Of a stretch of DNA of 64,000 bases, positions 8,747-16,845 are shown one piece after another. The position numbers and the translations under genes were made by a program. The stretch comes from Luteococcus sp052116585 (GTDB lineage: Bacteria; Actinomycetota; Actinomycetes; Propionibacteriales; Propionibacteriaceae), in the NCBI RefSeq assembly GCF_052116585.1, contig NZ_JBQKKT010000002.1, positions 1-64,000 on the forward strand. Reading direction: 5' to 3'. The notes under the pieces were generated by a model, which saw only the letters and a list, made by a program, of their open reading frames with translations, made no database searches and was not told the DNA's origin. The number at the start of each line of letters is the position of its first letter. The first letter of the stretch is position 1.

Positions 8747-8921
8747 ACCACCTGCCCAGCGGGGCTCGTGCACGTTGGCACGCCAGGGGGATGAAGCTTG
8801 CGTGACTTTTGATCGGACTTCCCGTCACCCTGAGTTCACGTGTTCGGCCCGCGTTCCGACGCACGTACCAGAACCGACCCGCTGCGGTTCTTGCTCCTGA
8901 GAACGGGCTGATCCGAACAAA

Positions 8922-8950
8922 TTGGGTTGTGGGAGCCCGGCTGGTAGAGT
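8922..8950 (+). promoter_or_regulatory. Promoter upstream of the DEAD-box helicase gene
   Basis: TTGGGT (8922-8927), a 17-base spacer and TAGAGT (8945-8950) form a good housekeeping promoter. The predicted start near 8957 leaves an untranslated leader of about 225 bases to ATG 9183, or about 320 to ATG 9276. This leader holds no convincing gene. Long leaders of cold-inducible RNA helicase genes are often regulatory, but no known riboswitch is recognisable here. The stretch 8735-8921 holds nothing else I can support. Confidence 0.5.
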
Positions 8951-9182
8951 TTCCACAGTTGTGGGTGATTCGTGCCCGGGAGTCCACACCCGGGGCGGTA
9001 GTCCCCCCAGCGCAGTAGAGCGGATCAGTTGCAGCTTGGATGAGGCGACCAATTCGCCCCCAGCGCCTGATGCCTGATGGCCTCGAGTGCCATGTTCCGT
9101 CGCCCATCAATCTGCGTGCAAGTTGTGAAAGTGCATGTTGGTGCGCCGCGGTTCCTTGTGTCGAACACGTGTCCAGTAACCG

Positions 9183-11651
9183 ATGTCGACGAACACGGAG
9201 TCGTTCCCGGCCCGTGACGAACCAGCCACGACGGCTGCCCCGACGGGCGCACTGCGCCCAGAAGTGAGTACCACCATGCCCCGTCCCACCCCGCATGGCC
9301 GCAAGGCCGCCAAGACCCCCGGATTCAAGCCCGCCAAGAAGGGCCCGAAGAACTTCAAGGCCGACGGAACTCCCAAGAACCGCTGGAGCGCGGACAAGCG
9401 AGCTGCCCTGGGCCACGCGCCGCGCAGCAAGTGGGAGAACCGTGATGACCGCGCTCCCCGTGGTGAGCGCGAGGAGCGCGGCTACCGTTCCAATGAGCGC
9501 GAGGACCGCGGATTCCGTGGCGACCGTCCGGAGCGCGGCTACCGTGGCGACCGTCAGGAGCGCGGCTACCGTTCCAATGACCGCGAGGAGCGCGGATTCC
9601 GCCCCGAACGTCGTGAGGACTTCCGCTCCAATGCCCCCCGCACGGCCGACTCGAAGGGTCGCAACTTCGAACGCTTCGACCCGCGTTCCGTGGAGCCCCG
9701 CGCCGAGGATCGCGGCGACCGTCGTGAGGGTGGCTTCGGGGGGCGCGCTCCCCGTCAGATGGACCGCGGCCAGTTCGACGGCGGCAGCCGCGGAGGCCGC
9801 CAGGACCGTTTCGAGCGTGGTGATCGTCGGGACTTCAGCCGTGGCGATCGTCGTGAGGGCGATCGTTTTGAGCGTGGCGATCGTCGTGAGGGCGATCGTT
9901 TCGAACGCGGCCCGCGCAAGGACTACCGCCCCGCCCGCAAGTTCGACTCCGCGCCGCGCCCCAAGTGGGAGCCGCGCGTGGACCGTCAGCCCTGGGAGCG
10001 TCCCGAGCGGCCGCAGCGCGATGAGCGTCCGGCCCGCGGTCATGGCAAGGATGACCGGATGCCGGCCGATGAGCGCACTTGGCGTGACGAGCGTCCGGCG
10101 CGCAATGAGCGTTCGTCCTTCACCCGGGATGACCGTCCGTCCCGCGGTGAGCACCGCTCCTTCGACCGTCGCGAGAACCGTTCCTTCGACCGTCGCGAGG
10201 ACCGCCCGGCCAACGAGAACCTGGACCAGATGAGCTGGGAGGCCACCGACCTCGGCGAGGTCGACGACTCCGCAGTGGTGGAGACCGAGGGCTTCGCCGC
10301 CCTGGGCGTGCCGAAGAAGCTCGTCGCTGCACTGGACAAGCAGGGCATCACTAGCCCCTTCCCGATCCAGACCGCCACCATCCCCGACGCGATCGCCGGG
10401 CGCGACGTGCTGGGCCGCGGCCAGACCGGCTCGGGCAAGACCCTGGGCTTCGGCCTGCCGATGCTGACCCGGATCTCCCAGGCCGAGTCCACCGGTGGCG
10501 CCCCGCGCGGCCTGGTGCTCGTCCCCACCCGTGAGCTGGCCCTGCAGTGCGCGGACGTGCTCGCCCCGCTGGCCAAGACCCTGCGCCTGGACCTGACGCT
10601 GATCGCCGGCGGCATGGGCTACGGCCCGCAGCTGCGCGCCTTCGACCGTGGCGTCGACATCGTCGTCGCCACCCCCGGCCGCCTGATCGACCTGCTGGAG
10701 CAGGGTGCCGTGGACCTCTCGCAGGTCCTGGTCACCGTCCTCGACGAGGCCGACCACATGGCGGACCTGGGCTTCATGCCCGCCGTCACCACCCTGATGG
10801 ACACCGTGCCGGCCGACGGCCAGCGCCTGCTCTTCTCCGCGACCCTCGACGGCGCCGTGGACAAGATCGTCAAGAAGTACCTCCATGACCCGATCACCCA
10901 CGAGGTGGACTCGGACCGCGCGTCGGTGACCACCATGGAGCACGTGCTGCTGCACGTCCCGCCGCACGAGAAGAACGCCATCACCGCGGAGATCGCCAAC
11001 CGCGAGGGCCGTTCCGTGATCTTCTGCCGTACCCAGATGGGCACCAACCGCGTCGCGGAGCAGCTGCGCGCCGCCGGCGTGATGGCCGGTGCGCTGCACG
11101 GTGGTCTGACCCAGGGCGCCCGCACTCGCATTCTCGCTGCCTTCAAGGAGGGCACCGTCCCGGTCCTGGTGGCCACCGACGTTGCGGCCCGTGGCATCCA
11201 CGTCGACGACGTGACCCTGGTGCTCGAGGTGGACCCGCCGATGAACCACAAGGACTACCTGCACCGCGCCGGACGCACCGCCCGTGCCGGGACCAAGGGT
11301 GTCGTGGCCTCCATCTGCCTGCCCCACCAGCGCCGCAGCATGCTGCGCCTGTTGGGTGCCGCCGGTGTGAAGGCCGAGCAGCTCAGCACCCACCCCGGTG
11401 AGGAGGCCCTGGCCGAGAAGACCGGCGCCCGCCCCGTGACGGCAGCCCCGATCGAGGATGCCGAGTACGAGCGCATCATCGCTCCGAAGCGTGGCGGCGG
11501 TCGTGGCCCGCGCCAGGGTGGTGGCCGCGGTGGCTTCGGCGGTGGCCGTGGTGGCTACCGTGGCCAGGGTGGCGGTGGCCGTCGCTTCGGCGGTGACCGC
11601 GATCGAGGTGGCCGCGGCGGCAATGGCGAGGGATGGCGCCGCGATCGCTGA
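9183..11651 (+). CDS. deaD: DEAD-box RNA helicase with long RG-rich disordered tails
   Basis: 822 residues if started at 9183; an ATG at 9276 (MPRPTPHGRKAAKTPG) is an equally possible start, and neither has a strong ribosome-binding site. The helicase core (about residues 370-740) carries GQTGSGKT near 413, PTRELALQ, TPGRLIDLL, DEAD at 521-524, SAT, ATDVAARGIHVDDV and HRAGRTARAG. It should unwind structured RNA (ribosome assembly, mRNA decay, cold adaptation). The first ~340 residues are a disordered Arg/Glu/Asp/Gly region with repeated ERGYRSN/DRGFRGD-type and GDRREGDRFER units. The last ~50 are an RGG/GGRGG tail. Such tails often bind RNA and drive condensation; this is inference here. Confidence 0.95.
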   Translation: MSTNTESFPARDEPATTAAPTGALRPEVSTTMPRPTPHGRKAAKTPGFKPAKKGPKNFKADGTPKNRWSADKRAALGHAPRSKWENRDDRAPRGEREERGYRSNEREDRGFRGDRPERGYRGDRQERGYRSNDREERGFRPERREDFRSNAPRTADSKGRNFERFDPRSVEPRAEDRGDRREGGFGGRAPRQMDRGQFDGGSRGGRQDRFERGDRRDFSRGDRREGDRFERGDRREGDRFERGPRKDYRPARKFDSAPRPKWEPRVDRQPWERPERPQRDERPARGHGKDDRMPADERTWRDERPARNERSSFTRDDRPSRGEHRSFDRRENRSFDRREDRPANENLDQMSWEATDLGEVDDSAVVETEGFAALGVPKKLVAALDKQGITSPFPIQTATIPDAIAGRDVLGRGQTGSGKTLGFGLPMLTRISQAESTGGAPRGLVLVPTRELALQCADVLAPLAKTLRLDLTLIAGGMGYGPQLRAFDRGVDIVVATPGRLIDLLEQGAVDLSQVLVTVLDEADHMADLGFMPAVTTLMDTVPADGQRLLFSATLDGAVDKIVKKYLHDPITHEVDSDRASVTTMEHVLLHVPPHEKNAITAEIANREGRSVIFCRTQMGTNRVAEQLRAAGVMAGALHGGLTQGARTRILAAFKEGTVPVLVATDVAARGIHVDDVTLVLEVDPPMNHKDYLHRAGRTARAGTKGVVASICLPHQRRSMLRLLGAAGVKAEQLSTHPGEEALAEKTGARPVTAAPIEDAEYERIIAPKRGGGRGPRQGGGRGGFGGGRGGYRGQGGGGRRFGGDRDRGGRGGNGEGWRRDR
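9841..9906 (+). repeat. 33-bp tandem repeat inside the helicase gene
   Basis: Two adjacent 33-bp copies (9841-9873, 9874-9906) encode two copies of an 11-residue basic/acidic unit GDRREGDRFER within the disordered N-terminal tail. Looser copies of related RGYRSN units lie at about 9475-9600. Repeat-length change by slippage would keep the frame. Confidence 0.8.
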
Positions 11652-11681
11652 ACGGCGATCGAGGACCGCTGTGCACGCGCG

Positions 11682-11687
11682 TAGAGT
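11682..11687 (+). promoter_or_regulatory. -10 box of the GNAT-tsaE operon
   Basis: TAGAGT lies eight bases before the GTG at 11696, only 30 bases after the helicase stop. No ribosome-binding site is seen, so a leaderless start is likely. Confidence 0.45.
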
Positions 11688-11695
11688 TGGACGAC

Positions 11696-12628
11696 GTGAA
11701 CAATCCTGACCAGGTGAGCCTGCGCATCGCCGAGCGTTGCGACGCACCCCAGATGCTGCAGGTCATCCACGAGGCATTCGGCGCCCGGCCGGCGGTGGAC
11801 CCGCCGGCCGCGGCCCTGTCCGACACCGTGGCCGACATCGAGGCCCGGCTGGCCGCTGCCCCCGGCGTGATCGCGGAGGTGGACGGCCGGATGGTCGGCT
11901 GCCTCCTGACCAGCAGCGACGGCGAGGTCGGCGGCCTGCACCGGGTCAGCGTGCTGCCCGGCGAGCGCACCCACGGCGTGGCCGCCCAGATGGTGCGTGG
12001 CGCCGGTGAGGTGCTCGTCGAGCTGGGTGCTCGACGGGCGGAACTCCTGTGCCGCAAGGAATTCCCGGAGACGCTGCAGTGGTGGACCAACCACGGCTTC
12101 CGGGTGCTGCGCGACGCTCCCCTGGGGCACGTGATGGGCATCGATCTGCCAGCCCTGGTGGACGTGCCCACCGGTGAGCAGATGCAGGAACTGGGCAGGC
12201 GACTGGCCGGGATCCTGCGCGCCGGGGACGTCGTCGTCGCCTCCGGAGACCTGGGCGCCGGCAAGACCACCCTGACGCAGGGGATCGGCGCCGGCCTGGA
12301 CGTCGACGGGCCGGTCATCTCGCCCACCTTCGTGCTCAGCCGGGTGCACCACAACCGTGGCGACGGCCCGGACCTGGTGCACGTCGACGCCTACCGGCTG
12401 GGTTCGGAGGCGGAACTGTTCGACCTGGACCTGGACCAGACCCTGCCCGAGGCGGTGACGCTGGTGGAGTGGGGCGCGGGCCTGGCCGAGGGACTGTCCA
12501 ACTCGGTGCTGCAGATCGACATCCGACGCAGCGTCGACCCCGACGACGAGACCCGCACCGTCTACCTGCAGGGCACCGGCGAGCGCTGGCACGGCGTCGA
12601 CCTGCACACCCTGGGAGAGGAACTCTGA
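11696..12628 (+). CDS. tsaE: GNAT acetyltransferase-TsaE fusion protein
   Basis: 310 residues. The first ~160 form a GNAT-like domain (VSLRIAERCDAPQMLQVIHEAF..., a VSVLPGERTHGVAAQMVRGA acetyl-CoA loop in a variant form). The last ~150 are TsaE, the ATPase of the tRNA t6A37 complex, with Walker A SGDLGAGKTTLTQG near residue 184, SPTFVLSRVH, VHVDAYRL and LVEWG. TsaE works with TsaB and TsaD, which follow directly. Start is GTG 11696 after a TAGAGT box. The stop overlaps the tsaB start. The GNAT part lacks an obvious substrate signature. GNAT-TsaE fusions occur in some actinobacteria. Confidence 0.9.
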   Translation: MNNPDQVSLRIAERCDAPQMLQVIHEAFGARPAVDPPAAALSDTVADIEARLAAAPGVIAEVDGRMVGCLLTSSDGEVGGLHRVSVLPGERTHGVAAQMVRGAGEVLVELGARRAELLCRKEFPETLQWWTNHGFRVLRDAPLGHVMGIDLPALVDVPTGEQMQELGRRLAGILRAGDVVVASGDLGAGKTTLTQGIGAGLDVDGPVISPTFVLSRVHHNRGDGPDLVHVDAYRLGSEAELFDLDLDQTLPEAVTLVEWGAGLAEGLSNSVLQIDIRRSVDPDDETRTVYLQGTGERWHGVDLHTLGEEL

Positions 12629-13314
12629 TGGCCTGGACCCTTGCGCTGGACACCTCCACCGACATCTGCCTGGCACTGGCCAAGGACGGGCAGGCGGTGG
12701 CCTCCCGGCTGATCGCCGACCGTCGCGGACACGCTGAGAAGCTGATGCCCGCCGTCGTCGAGCTGTGCACCGAGGCGGGGATCACCGTCGCCGACGTCAC
12801 CGAGGTGGCCGTCGGTCTGGGGCCCGGTCCCTTCACCGGCCTGCGGGTGGGAATCGTGACTGCGCACACCATCGCGTCGCTGGCCGGCACCACGATGCAC
12901 GGCGTGTGCAGTCTGGACGTCGTGGCCCGTCAGTGGGTGGACGCAGCGGACGCACCCCACGGTGACTTCGTGATCGCCTCCGACGCGCGACGCAAGGAGC
13001 TCTACTGGGCTCGCTATGACCGCACGGGCAGCCGCATCGACGGACCGCACGTCAGTGCCCCCACCGAGCTTCCCGAGGGCCTGCCGATCGCCGGCCCGGG
13101 TCACACTGCCTTCCCCGAACTCTTCATCGCTGGTGGCCCCGAGCAGTTCGACGCGTCCGTGCTGGCCACGCGCTGGGCCGAGCTGCCCGACGCCGGCCGC
13201 GACGCGATGTACCTGCGCAAGCCGGATGCCGTCGCGCCGACCACCCGCAAGTCCACCCTGCTCAGCAGCAGCGGCAAGCGCCTGACGCTCAAGCCGCTGC
13301 AGGCCGACGCATGA
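12628..13314 (+). CDS. tsaB: tRNA threonylcarbamoyladenosine complex subunit TsaB
   Basis: 228 residues. ASKHA-fold protein that pairs with TsaD and TsaE to make t6A37 in ANN-decoding tRNAs. It starts MAWTLALDTSTDICLALAKDG and has the typical GRGHAEKLMPAV-like segment (RRGHAEKLMPAV), GLGPGPFTGLRVGI and SDARRKELYWARY. ATG preceded by GAGAGGAA; the A of the ATG is shared with the TGA of tsaE. Its stop overlaps rimI. Confidence 0.95.
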   Translation: MAWTLALDTSTDICLALAKDGQAVASRLIADRRGHAEKLMPAVVELCTEAGITVADVTEVAVGLGPGPFTGLRVGIVTAHTIASLAGTTMHGVCSLDVVARQWVDAADAPHGDFVIASDARRKELYWARYDRTGSRIDGPHVSAPTELPEGLPIAGPGHTAFPELFIAGGPEQFDASVLATRWAELPDAGRDAMYLRKPDAVAPTTRKSTLLSSSGKRLTLKPLQADA

Positions 13315-13793
13315 TCTTCGGGGCGGCCCGGGAGGCCGATGTCGACGCGATCATGGAGCTGGAGTGCGGCGCCTTCCACCCCTGGGAGCGGTGGGGGCGG
13401 CAGTCCTGGCTCGACGAGATGCACGCCGACGACCGGTTCGTGATCACCGCACGGGATGCCGACGACCGGGTGATGGCCGCGGCCACCTTCCAGTGCGTCG
13501 CCGATGACGCGGACCTCCACCGCATCATGGTCGCCCGCCAGCACCGTGGCGAGGGTGCCGCCAAGCACATGATGCGGGCCGGGATGGAGTGGGCCCGGGC
13601 CATCGGTGCCGAGCGGATGTTGTTGGAGGTCCGTGAGGACAACGACGCGGCGATCGCGCTGTACGAGACCTTCGACTTCGAACCGATCAGCCGTCGTGAG
13701 AACTACTACGGGCAGGGAGTGCACGCCATCCTGATGGCCGCGCCTCTTGCCGCACAGCGCCCCCAGGGGCTGAGTGATGATGGGTTGGACTGA
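13311..13793 (+). CDS. rimI: Ribosomal-protein-alanine N-acetyltransferase, RimI family
   Basis: 160 residues, single GNAT domain. The acetyl-CoA loop is RIMVARQHRGEGAAKHMM (normally R/Q-x-x-G-x-G/A), followed by LLEVREDNDAAIALYETFDFEPISRRENYY, the hallmark of RimI. It acetylates the N-terminus of S18 and possibly other proteins. It sits between tsaB and tsaD with ATGA overlaps at both ends, the usual actinobacterial order. Confidence 0.93.
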   Translation: MIFGAAREADVDAIMELECGAFHPWERWGRQSWLDEMHADDRFVITARDADDRVMAAATFQCVADDADLHRIMVARQHRGEGAAKHMMRAGMEWARAIGAERMLLEVREDNDAAIALYETFDFEPISRRENYYGQGVHAILMAAPLAAQRPQGLSDDGLD

Positions 13794-14836
13794 TGAGTGA
13801 ACCGCTGATCCTGGGCATCGAGAGCTCCTGCGACGAGACCGGCGTCGGAATCGTCCGGGGCAATGAGCTGTTGGCCAATGAGGTGGCCAGCTCGGTGGAG
13901 CAGCACGTGCGCTTCGGTGGCGTGGTGCCGGAGGTGGCGTCCCGGGCACATCTGGAGGCGATGGTTCCCGCGTTGGAGCGTGCGCTGGCCGCCGCCGACG
14001 TGGACCTCTCGGAGCTGGACGGCATCGCCGTGACCGCCGGTCCCGGGCTGATGGGTGCCCTGGTGGTGGGTCTGGCCTCCGCGAAGGCACTGGCCGCGTA
14101 CACCAACAAGCCGCTCTACGGACTGAACCACCTGGCTGGCCACGTCGCCGTCGACCTGCTGGACCACGGTCCGCTGCCGACGCCGGCCGGCGCGCTGCTG
14201 GTCTCCGGTGGTCACACGGAGCTGCTGGTGGTCAACGACATTGCCACCGACATCGTCCAGGTGGGCGGCACCATCGACGACGCCGCGGGCGAGGCCTATG
14301 ACAAGGTGGCCCGCGTGCTGGGCCTGCCGTACCCCGGTGGACCCGTGATCGACAAGGCCGCCCAGCAGGGCGACCCGAAGGCGATCCGCTTCCCCCGTGG
14401 CCTGACCACGAAGAAGGACCTGGAGAAGCACCGCTTCGACTACTCCTTCAGCGGCCTCAAGACGGCCGTCTCCCGCTGGGTGGAGACCCGGGAACGCGAC
14501 GGTCTCGACCTTCCGATCAATGACGTCGCAGCCAGCTTCCAGGAGGCGGTCTGCGACGTGCTGACCGCCAAGGCCGTCGACCTGTGCGAACACCACGGCC
14601 TGGAGCACTTCCTCATTGGTGGTGGCGTGGCTGCGAACTCGCGACTGCGCACCCTGCTGGAGGAGCGCATGGCGGCAGCAGGCGTCGAGCTGCGCCGCCC
14701 CCGCCCCGGGCTGTGCACGGACAATGGTGCGATGATCGCTGTCCTGGGTTCCGAGGTGGTCAAGAAGGGCGGCAAGCCGTCCAGCATGGACATCGGCGCC
14801 AACTCCGGGCTGCCGATCTCCACGATCCTGGTCTGA
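13793..14836 (+). CDS. tsaD: tRNA N6-adenosine threonylcarbamoyltransferase TsaD
   Basis: 347 residues, full length. Catalytic subunit that transfers the threonylcarbamoyl group to A37 of tRNA. Visible motifs are GIESSCDETGVGIV, the metal-binding NHLAGHVAVD (two His), SGGHTELL, GEAYDKVARVLGLPYPGGP and GGGVAANSRLR. The ATG overlaps the rimI stop. The gene ends directly at a palindromic repeat, followed by a strong hairpin. Confidence 0.97.
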   Translation: MSEPLILGIESSCDETGVGIVRGNELLANEVASSVEQHVRFGGVVPEVASRAHLEAMVPALERALAAADVDLSELDGIAVTAGPGLMGALVVGLASAKALAAYTNKPLYGLNHLAGHVAVDLLDHGPLPTPAGALLVSGGHTELLVVNDIATDIVQVGGTIDDAAGEAYDKVARVLGLPYPGGPVIDKAAQQGDPKAIRFPRGLTTKKDLEKHRFDYSFSGLKTAVSRWVETRERDGLDLPINDVAASFQEAVCDVLTAKAVDLCEHHGLEHFLIGGGVAANSRLRTLLEERMAAAGVELRRPRPGLCTDNGAMIAVLGSEVVKKGGKPSSMDIGANSGLPISTILV

Positions 14837-14886
14837 CCCCTCGACAGGCTCGGGGAACTCACGGTGGCCGAGCCTGTCGAGGCCCC
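14837..14886. repeat. REP-like palindromic element, copy 1
   Basis: A perfect 15-bp inverted repeat: CCTCGACAGGCTCGG (14839-14853) and its complement (14868-14882), with a 14-base loop, right after the tsaD stop. A near-identical copy lies inside the methyltransferase gene at 20262-20316 and a half copy at about 29955-29980. Palindromes with this CTCGACAGGCTCGG core are familiar intergenic repeats in high-GC actinobacteria. Confidence 0.8.
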
Positions 14887-14892
14887 GACGGC

Positions 14893-14940
14893 AACGAATT
14901 CCGCGGGTGTGTATACGCATACACACCCGCGGATTTCGTT
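14893..14940. terminator. Bidirectional hairpin between tsaD and the HAAS gene
   Basis: A 22-bp stem with one mismatch (14893-14914 with 14919-14940) and loop ACGC, followed by GTTTTCC on the plus strand. It lies between convergent genes. Confidence 0.85.
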
Positions 14941-14954
14941 GTTTTCCGGGACTT

Positions 14955-15626
14955 CTAGAGGAGGACCCGCAGGATGTGCACGCCCAGGATGACGGCGGTG
15001 AAGGCCGGGTAGAACCACGCGAGCCATGGCGACGAGCGAGGCCAGCTCAGGTCCTCACCGGTGACGGGGGAGCGCGGGTGCTCCCGTCGTTCGCGCCAGG
15101 TGAGCCAGGCACCCGTGGCGAGCAGGGATCCGGCCAGCAGCCACAGGCTCCACAGGGGCACCTCGAAGACCGTGCGGTCCTGTTCCACGAGCACCCACCA
15201 GGCAGCCATGAAGACGACGACGCCGGCGACGAGGGGCCGCCACGAGGTGGTCAGGTGTGCGATCAGCTGGGTCGCCAAGCCCCACAGCGTCGCCAGCCCG
15301 GCGAGGGCGAGGGCGCCCAAGGTGATGCCGACCTGGCTCGAGAGGGTCGCGTCGCTCGGCAGGTAGATCGTGATCAAGAAGGCGCCGATGGTGACCAGGG
15401 GCGGCAGCATCCGTCGGGCGAAGTTCGTCGCGGGGACGGGTCCGGGACGCAGCTGGCGGGCGTAGGCGAGAGGATCACCGAAGGCCTCGTCGGGGTGGAC
15501 CTGTGCGTCGCGGCAGTATTCCCGCACGGCCGCCAGTGCCTCGCCCACCTCGCGCCCCGAGGCACCGCGCAGCCTCAGCTCCTGGCTCAGGGTGGCCTCC
15601 CACTTCTGCAGTTCGCCGACGTCCAT
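14955..15626 (-). CDS. HAAS-domain integral membrane protein (second copy)
   Basis: 223 residues from ATG 15626, preceded by AAAGGAAT. A short N-terminal cytoplasmic HAAS domain (LQKWEATLSQELRLRGASGREVGEALAAVREYCRDAQVHPDEAFGDPLAYARQL) is followed by about five hydrophobic helices. HAAS proteins are typically encoded next to a PadR regulator and are thought to couple it to a membrane signal. This is the third gene of the padR operon and a paralogue of the gene at 15652-16368: the ELRLRGASG and DAFGDP blocks match. Ligand and function are unknown. Confidence 0.85.
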   Translation of the reverse strand: MDVGELQKWEATLSQELRLRGASGREVGEALAAVREYCRDAQVHPDEAFGDPLAYARQLRPGPVPATNFARRMLPPLVTIGAFLITIYLPSDATLSSQVGITLGALALAGLATLWGLATQLIAHLTTSWRPLVAGVVVFMAAWWVLVEQDRTVFEVPLWSLWLLAGSLLATGAWLTWRERREHPRSPVTGEDLSWPRSSPWLAWFYPAFTAVILGVHILRVLL

Positions 15627-15651
15627 GGCGGATTCCTTTCGACAAGGGGGC

Positions 15652-16368
15652 TCAGCGGTGGGCGAGCCAGCGGAAGAAGAGCAGGGCACCCGGGCCCCAC
15701 AGCGGCATCGCGGCCAGCACCCACCACCAGAAGGCGGGCACCATGCTGGGGGTCTGGCCGGTGCGGGGGTCGATCGTGCGGTCCCTCGTCCACCGCCAGG
15801 CCGCGACGGTGGCGAGCGAGAGGCACAGGAAACAGAGCGTCCAGAGGATCCAGGCAGGAGCGACGATCGCCGTCGTGGTCCAGTCGCGCAAGGCCTGGGA
15901 ACCCATCTGGAAGCCCATGAAGGTCACCATGAACAGGAGGAACCCCTGCCCCTTGTGCCATTGCATCCGACGTTGGGACACGACGATGCCGAGCATCGCG
16001 ACCAGCCCGAAGGGGACCAGGGCAAGGGATCCCCAGGACACGTCCACAGGCTCCCGCAGGCCGACCAGCGGCATGAAAGCCGTCATGTAGCCGCCGATGA
16101 TGGCCAGGACCATGCCGCCGTAGGTCAGGGCGATGGCTCGGGGACTGCGTTGGTCGTCGGTCAGTTCGGCGGCATAGGTCACGGGGTCCCCGAAGGCGTC
16201 GACCAAGCTGTCGCCAGTTTCCTGCACGTGCGCCTCGATGGTGGCCCACGCCTCGCCCATCTGGTGCCCGGAGGCCCCGCGCAGCCGCATCTCCTCCAGG
16301 AAGACGCCTCGCCAACGCTCCACGTCTTCACCGCGGGTGTTCCAGATGATGCCCTTCTCCATGGCCAT
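15652..16368 (-). CDS. HAAS-domain integral membrane protein (first copy)
   Basis: 238 residues. N-terminal HAAS domain (VERWRGVFLEEMRLRGASGHQMGEAWATIEAHVQETGDSLVDAFGDPVTYAAEL), then about six transmembrane helices. ATG 16368 has AAGGA eight bases upstream. An ATG six bases further in is also possible. It starts one base after the padR stop, so the genes are coupled. It shares domain order and sequence blocks with the next gene, so the pair arose by duplication. A role in relaying envelope signals to the PadR regulator is inferred from the family context. Confidence 0.85.
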   Translation of the reverse strand: MAMEKGIIWNTRGEDVERWRGVFLEEMRLRGASGHQMGEAWATIEAHVQETGDSLVDAFGDPVTYAAELTDDQRSPRAIALTYGGMVLAIIGGYMTAFMPLVGLREPVDVSWGSLALVPFGLVAMLGIVVSQRRMQWHKGQGFLLFMVTFMGFQMGSQALRDWTTTAIVAPAWILWTLCFLCLSLATVAAWRWTRDRTIDPRTGQTPSMVPAFWWWVLAAMPLWGPGALLFFRWLAHR

Positions 16369-16369
16369 G

Positions 16370-16708
16370 TCAGTGTCCTTCCCTGTCGCAGATGAAGCCG
16401 TGGGTGAGGCGGCTGAACCGGTCCCACCGTTCCGCCTCGCTGGCGAGGTATGTCTCGCCTGCCAGGGTCAGGCGGAAGTACTTGCGGCCGGGGCCGCGGG
16501 AACCCATCTGCCATTTGGTCTCGACGCGTCCCGCCTCCTCCAGGCGGGCCAGCAGGGGGTAGAGGGTCCCGCCCTTCACGGTGCCCAGCCCGATCTCCTC
16601 CAGGCGCGTCGCGATGGCGTAGCCGTAGGTCGGACCTTCGGACAGGATGCGCAGCACGGAGAGCTCCAGCACTCCGCGCAGCCACTCCGTCGGCCATCCC
16701 TCGTCCAT
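16370..16708 (-). CDS. PadR-family transcriptional regulator
   Basis: 112 residues, the short (subfamily 2) PadR type: a winged helix with VLELSVLRILSEGPTYGYAIATRLEE, GTLYPLLARLEEAGRVETKW and a wing GPGRKYFRLTLAGETYL, then a dimerisation helix. PadR proteins repress their own operon and release on ligand binding. Here it heads a padR-HAAS-HAAS operon. It seems leaderless: TACTGT lies seven bases before the ATG. A possible operator is noted upstream. Confidence 0.93.
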   Translation of the reverse strand: MDEGWPTEWLRGVLELSVLRILSEGPTYGYAIATRLEEIGLGTVKGGTLYPLLARLEEAGRVETKWQMGSRGPGRKYFRLTLAGETYLASEAERWDRFSRLTHGFICDREGH

Positions 16709-16715
16709 GGATTAG

Positions 16716-16721
16716 ACAGTA
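16716..16721 (-). promoter_or_regulatory. -10 box of padR
   Basis: TACTGT on the minus strand, seven bases before the padR ATG. Confidence 0.45.
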
Positions 16722-16756
16722 CGCCAATCTAGTCAGGCGCGCTACACAAATTGGCG
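16722..16756. promoter_or_regulatory. Possible PadR operator
   Basis: Inverted CGCCAAT (16722-16728) and ATTGGCG (16750-16756), 21 bases apart, cover the region just upstream of and abutting the padR -10 box. It is a plausible autoregulatory site, but it does not match the classical ATGT-N8-ACAT form. Confidence 0.35.
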
Positions 16757-16845
16757 CACTACCCAAAGATTCCGTCGAAAGTCGTACCCGCGATTCCTGC
16801 GCCCGTCCGACGCGAACCGCACCACACAAGGGCAATGATGGGGCG

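Noticed and set aside
9470..9610. Spaced short repeats that could suggest a CRISPR array
   Set aside because: They are translated in frame as ERGYRSN/RGFRGD units of the helicase tail, with unequal spacing and no unique spacers.
8610..11747. A ~1000-codon frame antisense to the DEAD-box gene
   Set aside because: Composition is repetitive LATIATVAT-type, produced by the helicase codon bias; no ribosome-binding site or domain.
14893..14940. The 22-bp inverted repeat after tsaD as an attachment or recombination site
   Set aside because: Its position between convergent genes, stem geometry and trailing T-run fit a bidirectional terminator.
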